DNA of 40,221 bases from contig NZ_JBBKBG010000024.1 of NCBI RefSeq assembly GCF_037892545.1, positions 1-40,221 of the forward strand. The letters run 5' to 3'. The translations under genes were made by a program, and so were the position numbers. Positions within the stretch are counted from its first letter, which is position 1; each line of letters begins with the position of its first letter. The DNA comes from Pseudogracilibacillus sp037892545. GTDB lineage: Bacteria > Bacillota > Bacilli > Bacillales > Amphibacillaceae. Of this stretch, positions 22,141 to 30,716 are shown piece by piece. The notes beneath the pieces were generated by a model. It saw only the letters and a program-made list of their open reading frames with translations. It was not told where the DNA came from and ran no database searches.

Positions 22141-23598
22141 TTATGGTTTGTCATACACCGTGCTTCGTTTGTACCCACCGAAATGTTTTTCAATTTTTTC
22201 CCCAAGTAGGAATATGGCGTCTTCGTTCCCAACTTTACTCATCACTTGAATGGCGATTGGTAATCCGTTATGATCTGTGCCAACTGGGATGACTAAAGAC
22301 GGTAAGCCCCAAACGTTTGCATAGGCGGTGTATGGTAAATATTGCATAAATGTTCGTTTAATCGAAAAAATTTCTTTATACATTTCTCCATGTTTTAAAG
22401 CACCAGAGTGGTAAACAGGGAAGACGAGTAGGCGATTGGATAAATAACTATCTAAAGTGCGGTCGCCTTCAAGTAGAAATTGTTCGATTTCTTTTACTCG
22501 TTTTTGTGACGGTTTGAACATATTCGCACCGACGAGAGACCATAATAAATATGGATGGTGTTTCGTATTTCGTTTTAGTTTTGACTTCATATATTCTTTA
22601 AAAATGTTTACGCGATCGGTGTTAAAAGCAAGTTCTGTCATTTCCCGTCCACCGTCATGGGACATGATTTCTTGCCAAATGGTCGCACTATCATTAAAAA
22701 ATGGCGGAATTGTCGTTGTACTATTGTACGTATGGGAAACGAGCTCATATACTTCTCCAAGTAATTCCGTCGTTTTTTCTGATAATGGAAAACCGATATC
22801 AGCTGGTAAAACATCGACTTGCATTCGTTCGTATAACGCTTTTCGGGGTTGCTCTTGTTGAATCAACCGGTACAGTAATTTCATATCTCGGACAGATTTT
22901 CCGATAGGACCGATTGTTGACATGCGAGCTTTTAAAGGATGTGTATCTGGTGGGAAATGTCCTGATGTGGATACTTGATTTTTTCCTGGCTTAAAACCGA
23001 CGACCCCGTTAAAATGGCTTGGAAAGCGAATCGACCCTCCAATATCTGAGCCAATCCCAATCGGTGCACCACCGACCCCAATAAGGGCACCTTCTCCACC
23101 ACTAGAACCTCCAGCAGTTCGTTTCATATCCCATGCATTATTCGTCCGTCCGAACAGTGTGTTTTCTGTTTCGTGGCAAAAGCATAATGCAGGTGTGTTC
23201 GTTTTACAAAGAATGATTGCACCAGCACGCTTTAATTGTTCTACGACATGTGCGTCATTTTTTACAATAATATCAGCGCGATGACTAATGCCACCTGTTG
23301 TTTTCATCCCTGCAACATGGATGGATTCCTTTATGCTTACAGGGACACCATACAAAGGTTGAAGTTTTAAGTTTGCTTGATCAATAGTTGCGTCTTTTTC
23401 CTTTGCTTCTTCTATAGCTGCATCAAATCGTTCTTCTACGACAGCGTTTAACATAGGATTGACTGCCTGTATATGGTCGATATATACACGTATAACCTCT
23501 TCACTCGTTACTTTTTTCGTTCGAATTAATGTACTAATTTCTGTGGCATCTAAATGTAATAAGTAATTTTTGATGTGAAGAGCTATTACATTTGTCAT
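22141..23598 (-). CDS. Amidase signature family protein
   Basis: A 485-aa cytoplasmic amidase. The Lys-cisSer-Ser triad is visible: Lys in YGVPVSIKES (about residue 91), the cis-Ser in TAGGSSGGEGAL, and the nucleophile Ser in GSDIGGSIRFPS. It resembles stand-alone amidases and fatty-acid-amide-hydrolase-like enzymes more than GatA, since no gatB or gatC is adjacent and the region TPALCFCHETENTLFGRTNN is of the non-GatA type. Substrate is unknown. I choose ATG 23598, with AAAGGA at usable distance, over ATG 23607, which touches that site. A second amidase at 29199 shares the signature but is diverged. Confidence 0.85.
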   Translation of the reverse strand: MTNVIALHIKNYLLHLDATEISTLIRTKKVTSEEVIRVYIDHIQAVNPMLNAVVEERFDAAIEEAKEKDATIDQANLKLQPLYGVPVSIKESIHVAGMKTTGGISHRADIIVKNDAHVVEQLKRAGAIILCKTNTPALCFCHETENTLFGRTNNAWDMKRTAGGSSGGEGALIGVGGAPIGIGSDIGGSIRFPSHFNGVVGFKPGKNQVSTSGHFPPDTHPLKARMSTIGPIGKSVRDMKLLYRLIQQEQPRKALYERMQVDVLPADIGFPLSEKTTELLGEVYELVSHTYNSTTTIPPFFNDSATIWQEIMSHDGGREMTELAFNTDRVNIFKEYMKSKLKRNTKHHPYLLWSLVGANMFKPSQKRVKEIEQFLLEGDRTLDSYLSNRLLVFPVYHSGALKHGEMYKEIFSIKRTFMQYLPYTAYANVWGLPSLVIPVGTDHNGLPIAIQVMSKVGNEDAIFLLGEKIEKHFGGYKRSTVYDKP

Positions 23599-23736
23599 GG
23601 CAACCATTCCTTTCCATTTTCCTATAAGAATAGTATATCATGGAAATAAAAGAATTCTATTTATTACAACATTTTTAAACTAATTGTAAAATATGATATA
23701 ATATAACTAGGAATGGAAGATAGTGAGGGATATGGA

Positions 23737-24180
23737 ATGTATTTTGTTAATCGAAGTGAAATTGAACAAACGGTCACACATATTGATAAATTAATTACGA
23801 TTGCACAAGAGACAAAATCTTTTGCAAACGATATAGAAAAATTAGGTTTAGAACGTGTAGTACACGTCGTGATTGAGTCGATTTTAGATGTTGGTAACAT
23901 GATGATTGATGGATTTATTATGCGTGATCCGGGAAGTTATCACGATATTATCGATATTTTAGTAGATGAAAAAGTGATTCCTGCTGAGGAAGAAGCGGCA
24001 TATAAAGCGGTGATTGATTTACGTCAAATGCTTGTACAAGATTATTTAGCGATTGATCATGCACATGTTGAAAAGACGTTTTTTGAGCAATTACCTGTTT
24101 TAAAAATGTTTAGTACACATATAAGACAATATTTGGTGAATGAATTAGGAGTTGCAAATGCATTTTCAAATGAATCCTAG
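23737..24180 (+). CDS. yutE: YutE family protein (DUF86/HepT-like HEPN fold)
   Basis: A 147-aa all-alpha protein close to B. subtilis YutE (MYFV start, the core VIESILDVGNMMIDGFIMRDPGSYHDIIDILVDEKVI, and C-terminal IRQYLVNELG). DUF86 belongs to the HEPN group, whose toxin members (HepT) use an R-x4-6-H RNase motif. Here the corresponding segment reads LRQMLVQDYL, with Gln where the His of RxxxxHxY is expected, and no MNT nucleotidyltransferase partner is adjacent. A housekeeping, non-toxin role is therefore more likely. The start is ATG 23737, following GTGAGGGA. It is the first gene of a three-gene plus-strand set with the regulator at 24192 and yutF. Confidence 0.85.
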   Translation: MYFVNRSEIEQTVTHIDKLITIAQETKSFANDIEKLGLERVVHVVIESILDVGNMMIDGFIMRDPGSYHDIIDILVDEKVIPAEEEAAYKAVIDLRQMLVQDYLAIDHAHVEKTFFEQLPVLKMFSTHIRQYLVNELGVANAFSNES

Positions 24181-24191
24181 GGGATGATTAC

Positions 24192-24833
24192 GTGGCAAGA
24201 AAAACGACGAAGGAAAAAATTTTATACATTTTAAAAAAGGACAATGAGGTGACCATTAAGGAATTATTGGAATATTTTACGATTTCGGAAGTAGCCATTC
24301 GCCGTCATTTAAATGATTTAATTCGGCAAAAATTTGTCCGTGAACGTGTCGTGAAACAAGAGATTGGGCGACCGTTTCATACGTATGCATTGACATCGAA
24401 AGGACATGAAACGTTTCCGAATCAATACCAAGAACTTCCAGTTGAAATTTTGCGTGATGTAGAGACATTGCAAGGGCCAGAAGCGGTGAATGATCTTTTG
24501 AAGTGTCGAGTGAATCGTGACGAGGAAGAAATTAAAGCGAAGATAGATGGTGCTTCATTTGATGAAAAAATTGCGTTAATGGCGGAAATCCAGGAGCGTA
24601 AAGGATATATGATTGAATATGAAAAATTAGCGAATGGTCAATATTCATTCAAAAATTTTAACTGTCCGATTTATAATGTATCTTCTAAATATCGTCAAAT
24701 TTGTCATTATGAAAAAGATATGGTGCGAAATGTATTTCCGGGAAGTAATGTTGTCGCAGATGCTTGTATGACGAATGGCGACAAATATTGTTGTTGGTAT
24801 ATTTCAGAACCAGAAGATAAAGAAGAGGCGTAG
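24192..24833 (+). CDS. Winged-helix regulator with C-terminal cysteine cluster (SufR-like)
   Basis: A 213-aa DNA-binding protein. Residues 5-70 are a DeoR/ArsR-like winged helix (KEKILYILKKDNEVTIKELLEYFTISEVAIRRHLNDLIRQKFV, then the wing VVKQEIGRPFHTYALT). The C-terminal domain carries Cys158-x12-Cys171-x20-Cys192-x7-Cys200-Cys201. The CPIYNV...C spacing of 12 is the same as in cyanobacterial SufR-type Fe-S cluster regulators. A cluster ligand role is therefore plausible, but from pattern only. GTG start 24192, 11 bp after yutE. Fe-S carrier genes yutI and yutM lie about 3.5-4 kb away, which fits an Fe-S sensor but does not prove it. Confidence 0.75.
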   Translation: MARKTTKEKILYILKKDNEVTIKELLEYFTISEVAIRRHLNDLIRQKFVRERVVKQEIGRPFHTYALTSKGHETFPNQYQELPVEILRDVETLQGPEAVNDLLKCRVNRDEEEIKAKIDGASFDEKIALMAEIQERKGYMIEYEKLANGQYSFKNFNCPIYNVSSKYRQICHYEKDMVRNVFPGSNVVADACMTNGDKYCCWYISEPEDKEEA

Positions 24834-24884
24834 TGGAAAATTGCTCGCCTTTTTTTCTTGATACAATGTAGGAGGATTGGTGTT

Positions 24885-25664
24885 TTGCGTTATAAAGGGT
24901 ATTTAATTGATTTAGATGGCACGATGTATCGTGGGACGGCTCCTATCGATGGGGCAGGTGATTTTATTGAAACATTGCAGGCACAACATATTCCGTACGT
25001 GTTCGTGACGAATAATTCCTCAGCGACAGAAGCAATGGTCGTGGAAAAATTGGCACGGTTTGGCATCGATACAACGCCAGACCATGTGTTAACATCGGCT
25101 ACTGCGACAGCGAAATATATTGCTCGAGCACAACAAGGTGCTACATGTTATATTATCGGCGAAAAGGGATTGCATGAAGCGTGTGAAAAGGCCGGGCTGA
25201 AAAAGAGCGCATCCGACGCTGATTTTGTTGTAATGGGAATCGACCGAGAGATTTCGTATGAAAAATTAAAAACAGCTGCATTACATGTACGCAGAGGTGC
25301 GACGTTTATTTCGACAAATAAAGATGCGGCGATTCCGACAGAAGAAGGGTTATTACCAGGCAATGGTTCGTTAACGTCTGTCGTGTCAGTGAGCACAGGC
25401 GTGGCACCAATTTTTGTTGGAAAGCCGGAGCCGATTATTATGGAAGAGGCGCTTCGTATGATTGGACTGGACCGAAAAGAGGTACTTATGGTTGGGGATA
25501 ATTATACGACTGATATTTTAGCCGGGGTGCATGCACGGATGGATACTTTGATGGTGTTAACTGGTTTTAGTTCCCGTGAGGATGTTGTCGGTGTTCCAGA
25601 AGCGGAGAAGCCTACGTATATTATGGACGACCTGCATGTTTGGAGGAAGGAAAAGATGGTATAA
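24885..25664 (+). CDS. yutF: HAD-superfamily IIA phosphatase YutF
   Basis: A 259-aa sugar- or nucleotide-phosphatase-like hydrolase of the NagD/YutF group (TIGR01457 type). HAD motifs: I LIDLDGTMYRG (residues 7-17), II FVTNNSS, III/IV Lys in FVGKPEPIIMEEAL and VGDNYTTDILAG with its acidic pair. The C2 cap lies between motifs II and III. No physiological substrate is established. The start is TTG 24885, with TAGGAGGA nine bases upstream. It closes the yutE-regulator-yutF set and is followed by a bidirectional terminator. Confidence 0.9.
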   Translation: MRYKGYLIDLDGTMYRGTAPIDGAGDFIETLQAQHIPYVFVTNNSSATEAMVVEKLARFGIDTTPDHVLTSATATAKYIARAQQGATCYIIGEKGLHEACEKAGLKKSASDADFVVMGIDREISYEKLKTAALHVRRGATFISTNKDAAIPTEEGLLPGNGSLTSVVSVSTGVAPIFVGKPEPIIMEEALRMIGLDRKEVLMVGDNYTTDILAGVHARMDTLMVLTGFSSREDVVGVPEAEKPTYIMDDLHVWRKEKMV

Positions 25665-25665
25665 A

Positions 25666-25708
25666 AAAACTTGCCTACAGCGTTTGTGAGACACTGGGCA
25701 AGTTTTTT
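25666..25708. terminator. Bidirectional terminator between yutF and yutG
   Basis: AAAACTTGCC pairs with GGGCAAGTTTT around an 18-base loop, with A and T runs on the two sides. The genes are convergent. Confidence 0.85.
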
Positions 25709-25713
25709 TCTAT

Positions 25714-26217
25714 TTATCCATCGATAATATCTCCCGCCGTGGAGTGGGCAAGCCTTGAAGCTGCTGCTGCCGCAATCGCGCCAACGATATCATCTAAAAA
25801 GGTATGTACGGTTCCATTTTCATGTTTGTTTAATTGTCGTAAAATCCCCGGTTTCTTCTTATCGACATATCCGTAACTCGTAAAGCCAATCGACCCATAC
25901 ACATTGACGATCGATAAGGCAATTACTTCATCGATACCATATAATCCTTCATCACGATGGATGATATCTTGTAAAGGTTCAGATAATAACCCTTTTTCGG
26001 CAAGTTCATCGAGCTCAATCCCCGTTAAAATCGCATGTTGTACTTCACGTTTTGTTAAGACACGGTTAACGTTATGGATACAATCATCCATCGTTAATTC
26101 TTGATAATATTTTACTTGTAAATAGTATACTAATTCTGCGATATCTTGAATTGCTACGCCACGGTCCATTAATTTTTGACGAGCAATCCTTTCTAATTCA
26201 GTCTGTTTTTCAGTCAT
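25714..26217 (-). CDS. yutG: YutG, phosphatidylglycerophosphatase A-related protein
   Basis: A 167-aa protein matching B. subtilis YutG in length and pattern: ARQKLMDRGVAIQDIAELVYYLQ at the N-terminus, VLTKREVQHAILTGIELDELAE in the middle, and DEVIALSIVNVYGSIGFTSYGYVDKKKPG near the end. It belongs to the PgpA-like family but is a soluble, shorter relative. The acidic motif HTFLDDIVGAIAAAAASRLAH is kept. Phosphatase activity is a family inference. The ATG at 26217 gives the B. subtilis-like length; an in-frame ATG at 26268 would add a tail without counterpart. Confidence 0.85.
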   Translation of the reverse strand: MTEKQTELERIARQKLMDRGVAIQDIAELVYYLQVKYYQELTMDDCIHNVNRVLTKREVQHAILTGIELDELAEKGLLSEPLQDIIHRDEGLYGIDEVIALSIVNVYGSIGFTSYGYVDKKKPGILRQLNKHENGTVHTFLDDIVGAIAAAAASRLAHSTAGDIIDG

Positions 26218-26408
26218 TTTTACCAACTCACTTTCAACGTAAAAACCATTTCTACTAGTATATTGCAAATAGAGTGAAATTTATGCTATACAGGTAGTGT
26301 AACATGGATGAAGTGGAATCCATAATGAATGAAGCTTTTGGCTTAGGTCAGTTGATGGAAGATGCAAGTGTGGGATACACTAAAGAAAAGCTTGTGGAGG
26401 GTGAGGAA

Positions 26409-27377
26409 ATGGGAAAAAAGAAAATATATATTACAAGGAACATTCCTGCGCATCTCATTGCGCCTTATGAAAATGAATTTGAGATTACGATGTGGGAAAG
26501 CGAAACAACGCCAGTACCACGTGATGTGTTATTTCAAGAAGCAAAAAGAGCAGACGGGATTGTTTGTTTATTAACTGAAAAAATGGACGCCGAGTTTTTT
26601 CAAGCGAATGAACATTTAGAAATTGTTGCAAACAATGCAGTTGGGTATGATAATGTCGATATTGCCGCAGCGAAAAAATATGGTGTAACGATAACGAACA
26701 CGCCAGATGTATTAACAGAAACAACGGCAGACTTAGCGTTTACATTATTGATGGCGACCGCACGCCGCATTGTCGAAGCGTCGAAAACGATTGAGGAAAA
26801 TAAATGGGGCGACTGGTCTCCATTTACACTCGCTGGAGCGGATATATATGGAAAAACGTTAGGCATTGTCGGAATGGGGAGAATCGGCGAAGCAGTTGCT
26901 CGTCGGGCGAAAGGGTTTCACATGGATGTGTTATACCATAACCGTTCCCGAAAAAAAGCGACAGAGGCCGAACTTAATTTGTCGTATGCGAGCTTTGATG
27001 AGCTATTGGCACAATCAGATTTTGTATTGTCACTCGTTCCGTTAAGTGTGGCAACAGAGAAAATGTTCGATGGAGACGCTTTTGCAAAGATGAAAAATTC
27101 GGCCATTTTTATTAATGTATCTCGCGGGGGTGTCGTGGATGAAGCGGCATTATATGACGCGTTGAGAAATGGCACCATCCGTGCAGCTGGCTTGGACGTT
27201 TTTGAGAAAGAGCCGATCTCCGCAGATCATCCATTCGTTAGCTTAGATAATGCCGTGCTACTCCCACATATCGGTTCAGCTTCAGTGGAGACACGTGAAG
27301 CGATGCTACATTTATGCTTGAAAAACGTCCGTGCCGTGCTGCGCGGCGGGGTACCTGTTACGGAGGTGACAGAGTAA
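26409..27377 (+). CDS. D-2-hydroxyacid dehydrogenase (glyoxylate/hydroxypyruvate/gluconate reductase type)
   Basis: A 322-aa cytoplasmic oxidoreductase. The nucleotide-binding motif is GMGRIG at 155-160, followed by the basic stretch NRSRKK (178-183) that favours NADP(H). The catalytic triad is intact: Arg239 in NVSRGG, Glu268 in DVFEKEP, His287 in LPHIGSAS. It resembles B. subtilis YvcT. ATG 26409 follows an excellent GGAGGGTGAGG; ORF extension to 26304 lacks a ribosome site. Its 3' end borders the 51-bp array C, and I see no separate terminator. Confidence 0.9.
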   Translation: MGKKKIYITRNIPAHLIAPYENEFEITMWESETTPVPRDVLFQEAKRADGIVCLLTEKMDAEFFQANEHLEIVANNAVGYDNVDIAAAKKYGVTITNTPDVLTETTADLAFTLLMATARRIVEASKTIEENKWGDWSPFTLAGADIYGKTLGIVGMGRIGEAVARRAKGFHMDVLYHNRSRKKATEAELNLSYASFDELLAQSDFVLSLVPLSVATEKMFDGDAFAKMKNSAIFINVSRGGVVDEAALYDALRNGTIRAAGLDVFEKEPISADHPFVSLDNAVLLPHIGSASVETREAMLHLCLKNVRAVLRGGVPVTEVTE

Positions 27378-27424
27378 ACGGTTGGTCATTGGAGGCTGTA
27401 CCTACGCGGTTAGTTGTCTGTTGG

Positions 27425-28133
27425 TTATATCCGCAAGTTCGGCGTGATTTTTGCTAGCACTTGCGGAATTATGCGACATATCCGCAAGTTCGTGGTGATC
27501 TCGCATCCAACTTTCGGAATTAATCGATATATCCGCAAGTTCGCGGTGATTTCGCATCCAACTTGCGGAATTATGCGACATATCCGCAAGTTCACGGCGT
27601 TTTCGCTTCCAACTTTCGGAATTAAGCAATATATCCGCAAGTTCGAGGTGATTTCGCATCCAACTTGCGGAATTAATCGATATATCCGCAAGTTCACGGA
27701 GATTTCTCTTTACACTTGCGTAATTAATCGATATATCCGCAAGTTCAAGGCGTTTTCGCTTTCCACTTGCGTAATTAATTGATATATCCGCAAGTTCAAG
27801 GCGATTTCGCTTTCCACTTGCGGAATTACTGCATATATCCGCAAGTTCGTGGCGATTTCTCTTTAAACTTGCGTAATTAATTGATATATCCGCAAGTTCG
27901 TGGTGATTTCGCTTTCCACTTGCGTAATTAATTGATATATCCGCAAGTTCAAGGCGATTTCGCTTTCCACTTGCGGAATTATGCGACATATCCGCAAGTT
28001 CGTAGTGATTTCTCTTTCCACTTGCGGAATTATGCGATATATCCGCAAGTTCCCGGCGATTTCGCATCCAACTTGCGTAATTATGCGACATATCCGCAAG
28101 TTCTCCGTGAATTCCACAAACCTTTGCGGAATT
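27425..28133. repeat. 51-bp repeat array C, 14 units
   Basis: The core CCGCAAG starts at 27431 in the first unit and 28094 in the last: 13 intervals of exactly 51 bp. Each unit is TCCGCAAGTT, 18 nt, AACTTGCGGA (or GCGTA), 13 nt, so complementary 10-nt arms alternate. Frames on both strands stay open (17-residue periods) but lack ribosome sites and are not genes. The array fills the gap between two convergent genes, the dehydrogenase and yutI. Confidence 0.97.
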
Positions 28134-28161
28134 AATCTCACGGGTCCATTTTTTATAAAAA

Positions 28162-28196
28162 AACAATGTCTACCCAGTTTAGGATAGACATTGTTG
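28162..28196 (-). terminator. Terminator of yutI
   Basis: ACAATGTCTA pairs with TAGACATTGT around a 12-base loop, with a T run on the minus strand. It abuts the end of array C. Confidence 0.85.
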
Positions 28197-28199
28197 TGA

Positions 28200-28430
28200 T
28201 TAAAATACTTGTTCGATTTCTTTTACGCCTGGGATTTCTGTTGTTAGCGCACGTTCGATTCCAGCTTTTAGTGTGATTGCTGAACTTGGGCAGTTCCCGC
28301 ATGCACCCATTAAGCGTAATTGAACGACACCGTCCTCGTCAACGTCCACTAACTGAACATCTCCACCATCACGTAATAAAAATGGACGTAATTTATTTAA
28401 TACTTCTTGAACTTGTTCATGCATTGTCAT
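28200..28430 (-). CDS. yutI: NifU-like C-terminal-domain Fe-S scaffold protein
   Basis: A 76-aa Nfu-type protein. The core is LRPFLLRDGGDVQLVDVDEDG, then LMGACGNCPSSAITLKAGIERAL with the cluster-binding pair Cys44-x2-Cys47. Nfu proteins carry or deliver [4Fe-4S] clusters to apo-enzymes. The start is ATG 28430, with TAGGAGGA seven bases upstream. It is divergent from yutM, the A-type carrier, across a 180-bp promoter region, so the two Fe-S genes form one locus. Confidence 0.92.
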   Translation of the reverse strand: MTMHEQVQEVLNKLRPFLLRDGGDVQLVDVDEDGVVQLRLMGACGNCPSSAITLKAGIERALTTEIPGVKEIEQVF

Positions 28431-28549
28431 CGGAATTCCTCCTAATATATAGTAAAATTAAATTATTATATAAGTTAAGCTATCTTTATTTTACCGTGTT
28501 TTTCGCAAAATGTAAATGAAAACAGTTCCCAATTAGTAAGATGAATAGC

Positions 28550-28578
28550 TTGAATGATTAGAAATGGATTTGTATAAT
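28550..28578 (+). promoter_or_regulatory. Sigma-A-type promoter of yutM
   Basis: TTGAAT (28550-28555), a 17-bp spacer, TATAAT (28573-28578). It lies 33 bp before the start codon. Confidence 0.7.
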
Positions 28579-28610
28579 ATATAATAAGTGATAGAAAAGG
28601 AGGGCTTACA

Positions 28611-28967
28611 TTGACGATTCAAATTACAGATGATGCACGCAATCAAATTAAAGAAATGATGAAAGAAGAATCAAGTGAAGCTAAGTTACGTTTCGGTGTG
28701 AAAGGTGGCGGATGTAGTGGCCTTTCTTACGCATTAGGGTTTGATGAGGAAGTGAATGAGGAATTGGAATTTGTTGAGGAAGTAAATGAAATTCCTGTCA
28801 TTATTACAAAACAAGATATTCCAATCATTGAAAATACAGTCATTGATTTTAAGCAAAATATGATGGGTGGCGGATTTAGCATTAATAATCCGAATGCGAT
28901 CGTTTCTTGTGGCTGTGGCTCGTCTTTCCGTACAGCGGAAGAAGCTGGAGCACCAGGAGACTGCTAG
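28611..28967 (+). CDS. yutM: A-type Fe-S cluster carrier (HesB/IscA/ErpA family)
   Basis: A 118-aa protein with all three ligand cysteines: Cys35 in GGGCSGLSY and Cys100-x-Cys102 in SCGCGSSF. The C-terminus ends in GDC, adding one more Cys. It transfers Fe-S clusters to target proteins in the cytoplasm. The start is TTG 28611, preceded by AAAAGGAGGG; no ATG is suitable. A clear promoter and terminator make it monocistronic, divergent from yutI. Confidence 0.92.
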   Translation: MTIQITDDARNQIKEMMKEESSEAKLRFGVKGGGCSGLSYALGFDEEVNEELEFVEEVNEIPVIITKQDIPIIENTVIDFKQNMMGGGFSINNPNAIVSCGCGSSFRTAEEAGAPGDC

Positions 28968-28979
28968 AAGTAGACATAC

Positions 28980-29021
28980 CAAACAACTTTTTAACGATCA
29001 TTCGTTGGGAAGTTGTTTTTT
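28980..29021 (+). terminator. Terminator of yutM
   Basis: AACAACTTTTTAACGA pairs with TCGTTGGGAAGTTGTT with G-U pairs, followed by a T run. Confidence 0.8.
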
Positions 29022-29198
29022 TATTTGTCAGGATCCATCAGGGAGAAATCATAAGACCGTAGAGGTGGCAATGCGACTATAGGTGTAAATTTTCTTTAAA
29101 AAAATTGCGTAAAATGGTCGTTCGAATTTTTATAAAATCCGTATATTTCTATGCAAAAAATTGCTATGATAAAGGGAGTATATAAGAGGGGGATTTTT

Positions 29199-30692
29199 GT
29201 GAAACAAAAAGAATTTGTACAATTAGATGGCGTCGCACTTGCGAAAATGTTGGAGGAAAAAGCGGTATCGCAAGAAGAAATATTACAGGCGAGCTTTAAA
29301 CAGCTAGAAAAAGTGCAACCGGAATTGAATGCGGTTTCTTATATGAGAAAGGAAAAGGCGTTTGCGGAAGGAGCGGAAGGGCGAAAAGGGGCTTTCGCAG
29401 GTGTGCCAATCGCATTAAAAGATATTTCGCAGACGATTGTTGGGGAGCCGACGACTAGCGGTTCGCGTTTAATGAAAAGTGCCATTGCTCCAGTGACAGC
29501 AAATTTTACAAATAGTTTGCTGCATACGGGTGTCATTTCTGTTGGAAACTCAACGACACCAGAATTCGCATTAAAAAATATAACAGAAAATAAATTACAC
29601 GGACCTACTCGTAATGCATGGAATAAAAATCATACACCAGGTGGATCAAGTGGTGGGGCGGCCGCACTTGTTTCATCAGGGGTTGTACCTATTGCGGGAG
29701 CGAGTGATGGTGGTGGTTCCATTCGTATTCCGGCATCTTTTAGTGGGCTAGTTGGCTTGAAACCGACACGGGGCCGTACGGCAGTAGGTCCTGGATCTGG
29801 GCGAAATTGGCAAGGTGCAGCGGTCGAATTTGTGTTAACGAAATCTGTACGAGATAGTGCTCGAATGTTGGATGAACTGCAAGTCGTACAGCAACATGCG
29901 GCATTCCAGACACCATTATTTACGGAAGGGTATGAACGAACAGCGAAAAAAGGATGTAATCGTCCTTTAAAAATTGGTTTTACAGTGAAGTCGCCTGTCG
30001 GTACACCAGTGAGTGAAGAGGCGAAAGAGGCGGTTTATACTACGGTAAAATGGCTAGAGCAAGCTGGGCATGATGTGGAAGAAGTGGATAATGGCGTAGA
30101 TGGTGTTGAATTAATGCGTAATTACTATTTAATGAATAGTGGAGAAATGGCGGCATTAATGCATCATTTAGAAAACATGGTTGACAGACCAATTACGTCA
30201 GACGATGTGGAGCTGGAAACGTGGCTATTAGGTGTAGCAGGTAAAAGTGTGTCGGCAGCAGAATTTTCTAGTAGTCTAGCATCATGGGATGTGGCAGCAG
30301 AACAGATGGCAATTTTTCATGAAACGTACGATTTTTACGTAACACCTGCGGCAGCATTTGGCGCGCCTGAGATTGGGGAATTAACTGCTTCGGATGAAAA
30401 AGCTGCTGAATTAATCGAGGCGATGGATGCAACGAACACGACAGAGGATCAACAAGCACTTATTTATGAAATGTTTTTGCCGAATTTAACGTACACACCG
30501 TTTACACAGTTAGCGAACTTAACAGGTCAGCCGGCGATTAGTGTGCCGGTCCATATGACAGAGGATGGATTGCCGATTGGGGTTCAATTCGTTGCACCGA
30601 AAGGGTATGACCATACATTGTTACAAATTGCCACAGAGCTCGAAAATTCAGATATTTGGGTCGGTTTACGTGGAAATCCTTATTTTGCATAA
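29199..30692 (+). CDS. Amidase signature family protein
   Basis: A 497-aa cytoplasmic amidase with a complete triad: Lys in GVPIALKDISQT (about residue 80), cis-Ser in TPGGSSGGAAAL, nucleophile Ser in GASDGGGSIRIPAS. The internal region is diverged from the amidase at 22141. Neither resembles a GatCAB cluster member. The start is GTG 29199, with AGAGGGGGA upstream, not the ATG at 29151. The next gene, a surface 5'-nucleotidase, begins 24 bp later, so co-transcription is likely. Substrate is unknown. Confidence 0.85.
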   Translation: MKQKEFVQLDGVALAKMLEEKAVSQEEILQASFKQLEKVQPELNAVSYMRKEKAFAEGAEGRKGAFAGVPIALKDISQTIVGEPTTSGSRLMKSAIAPVTANFTNSLLHTGVISVGNSTTPEFALKNITENKLHGPTRNAWNKNHTPGGSSGGAAALVSSGVVPIAGASDGGGSIRIPASFSGLVGLKPTRGRTAVGPGSGRNWQGAAVEFVLTKSVRDSARMLDELQVVQQHAAFQTPLFTEGYERTAKKGCNRPLKIGFTVKSPVGTPVSEEAKEAVYTTVKWLEQAGHDVEEVDNGVDGVELMRNYYLMNSGEMAALMHHLENMVDRPITSDDVELETWLLGVAGKSVSAAEFSSSLASWDVAAEQMAIFHETYDFYVTPAAAFGAPEIGELTASDEKAAELIEAMDATNTTEDQQALIYEMFLPNLTYTPFTQLANLTGQPAISVPVHMTEDGLPIGVQFVAPKGYDHTLLQIATELENSDIWVGLRGNPYFA

Positions 30693-30716
30693 AGAGAAAA
30701 AAGGGGGGCAATAGGG

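Noticed and set aside
23737..24833. A HepT/MntA-type toxin-antitoxin pair formed by yutE and the next gene
   Set aside because: The downstream gene is a winged-helix regulator with a Cys cluster, not a nucleotidyltransferase, and the RNase motif is incomplete.
27425..28133. CRISPR array
   Set aside because: The unit is 51 bp with short internal arms and no unique 30-40-bp spacers; the loops are variants of one another, and no cas gene is present.
27402..28166. A 254-codon minus-strand frame with 17-residue repeats across array C
   Set aside because: It is a by-product of a 51-bp period without stops; there is no ribosome site and rival frames are open on both strands.
22141..30692. The two amidase genes as gatA
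   Set aside because: No gatB or gatC is adjacent, and the sequences around the catalytic Lys and Ser are of the general amidase type.
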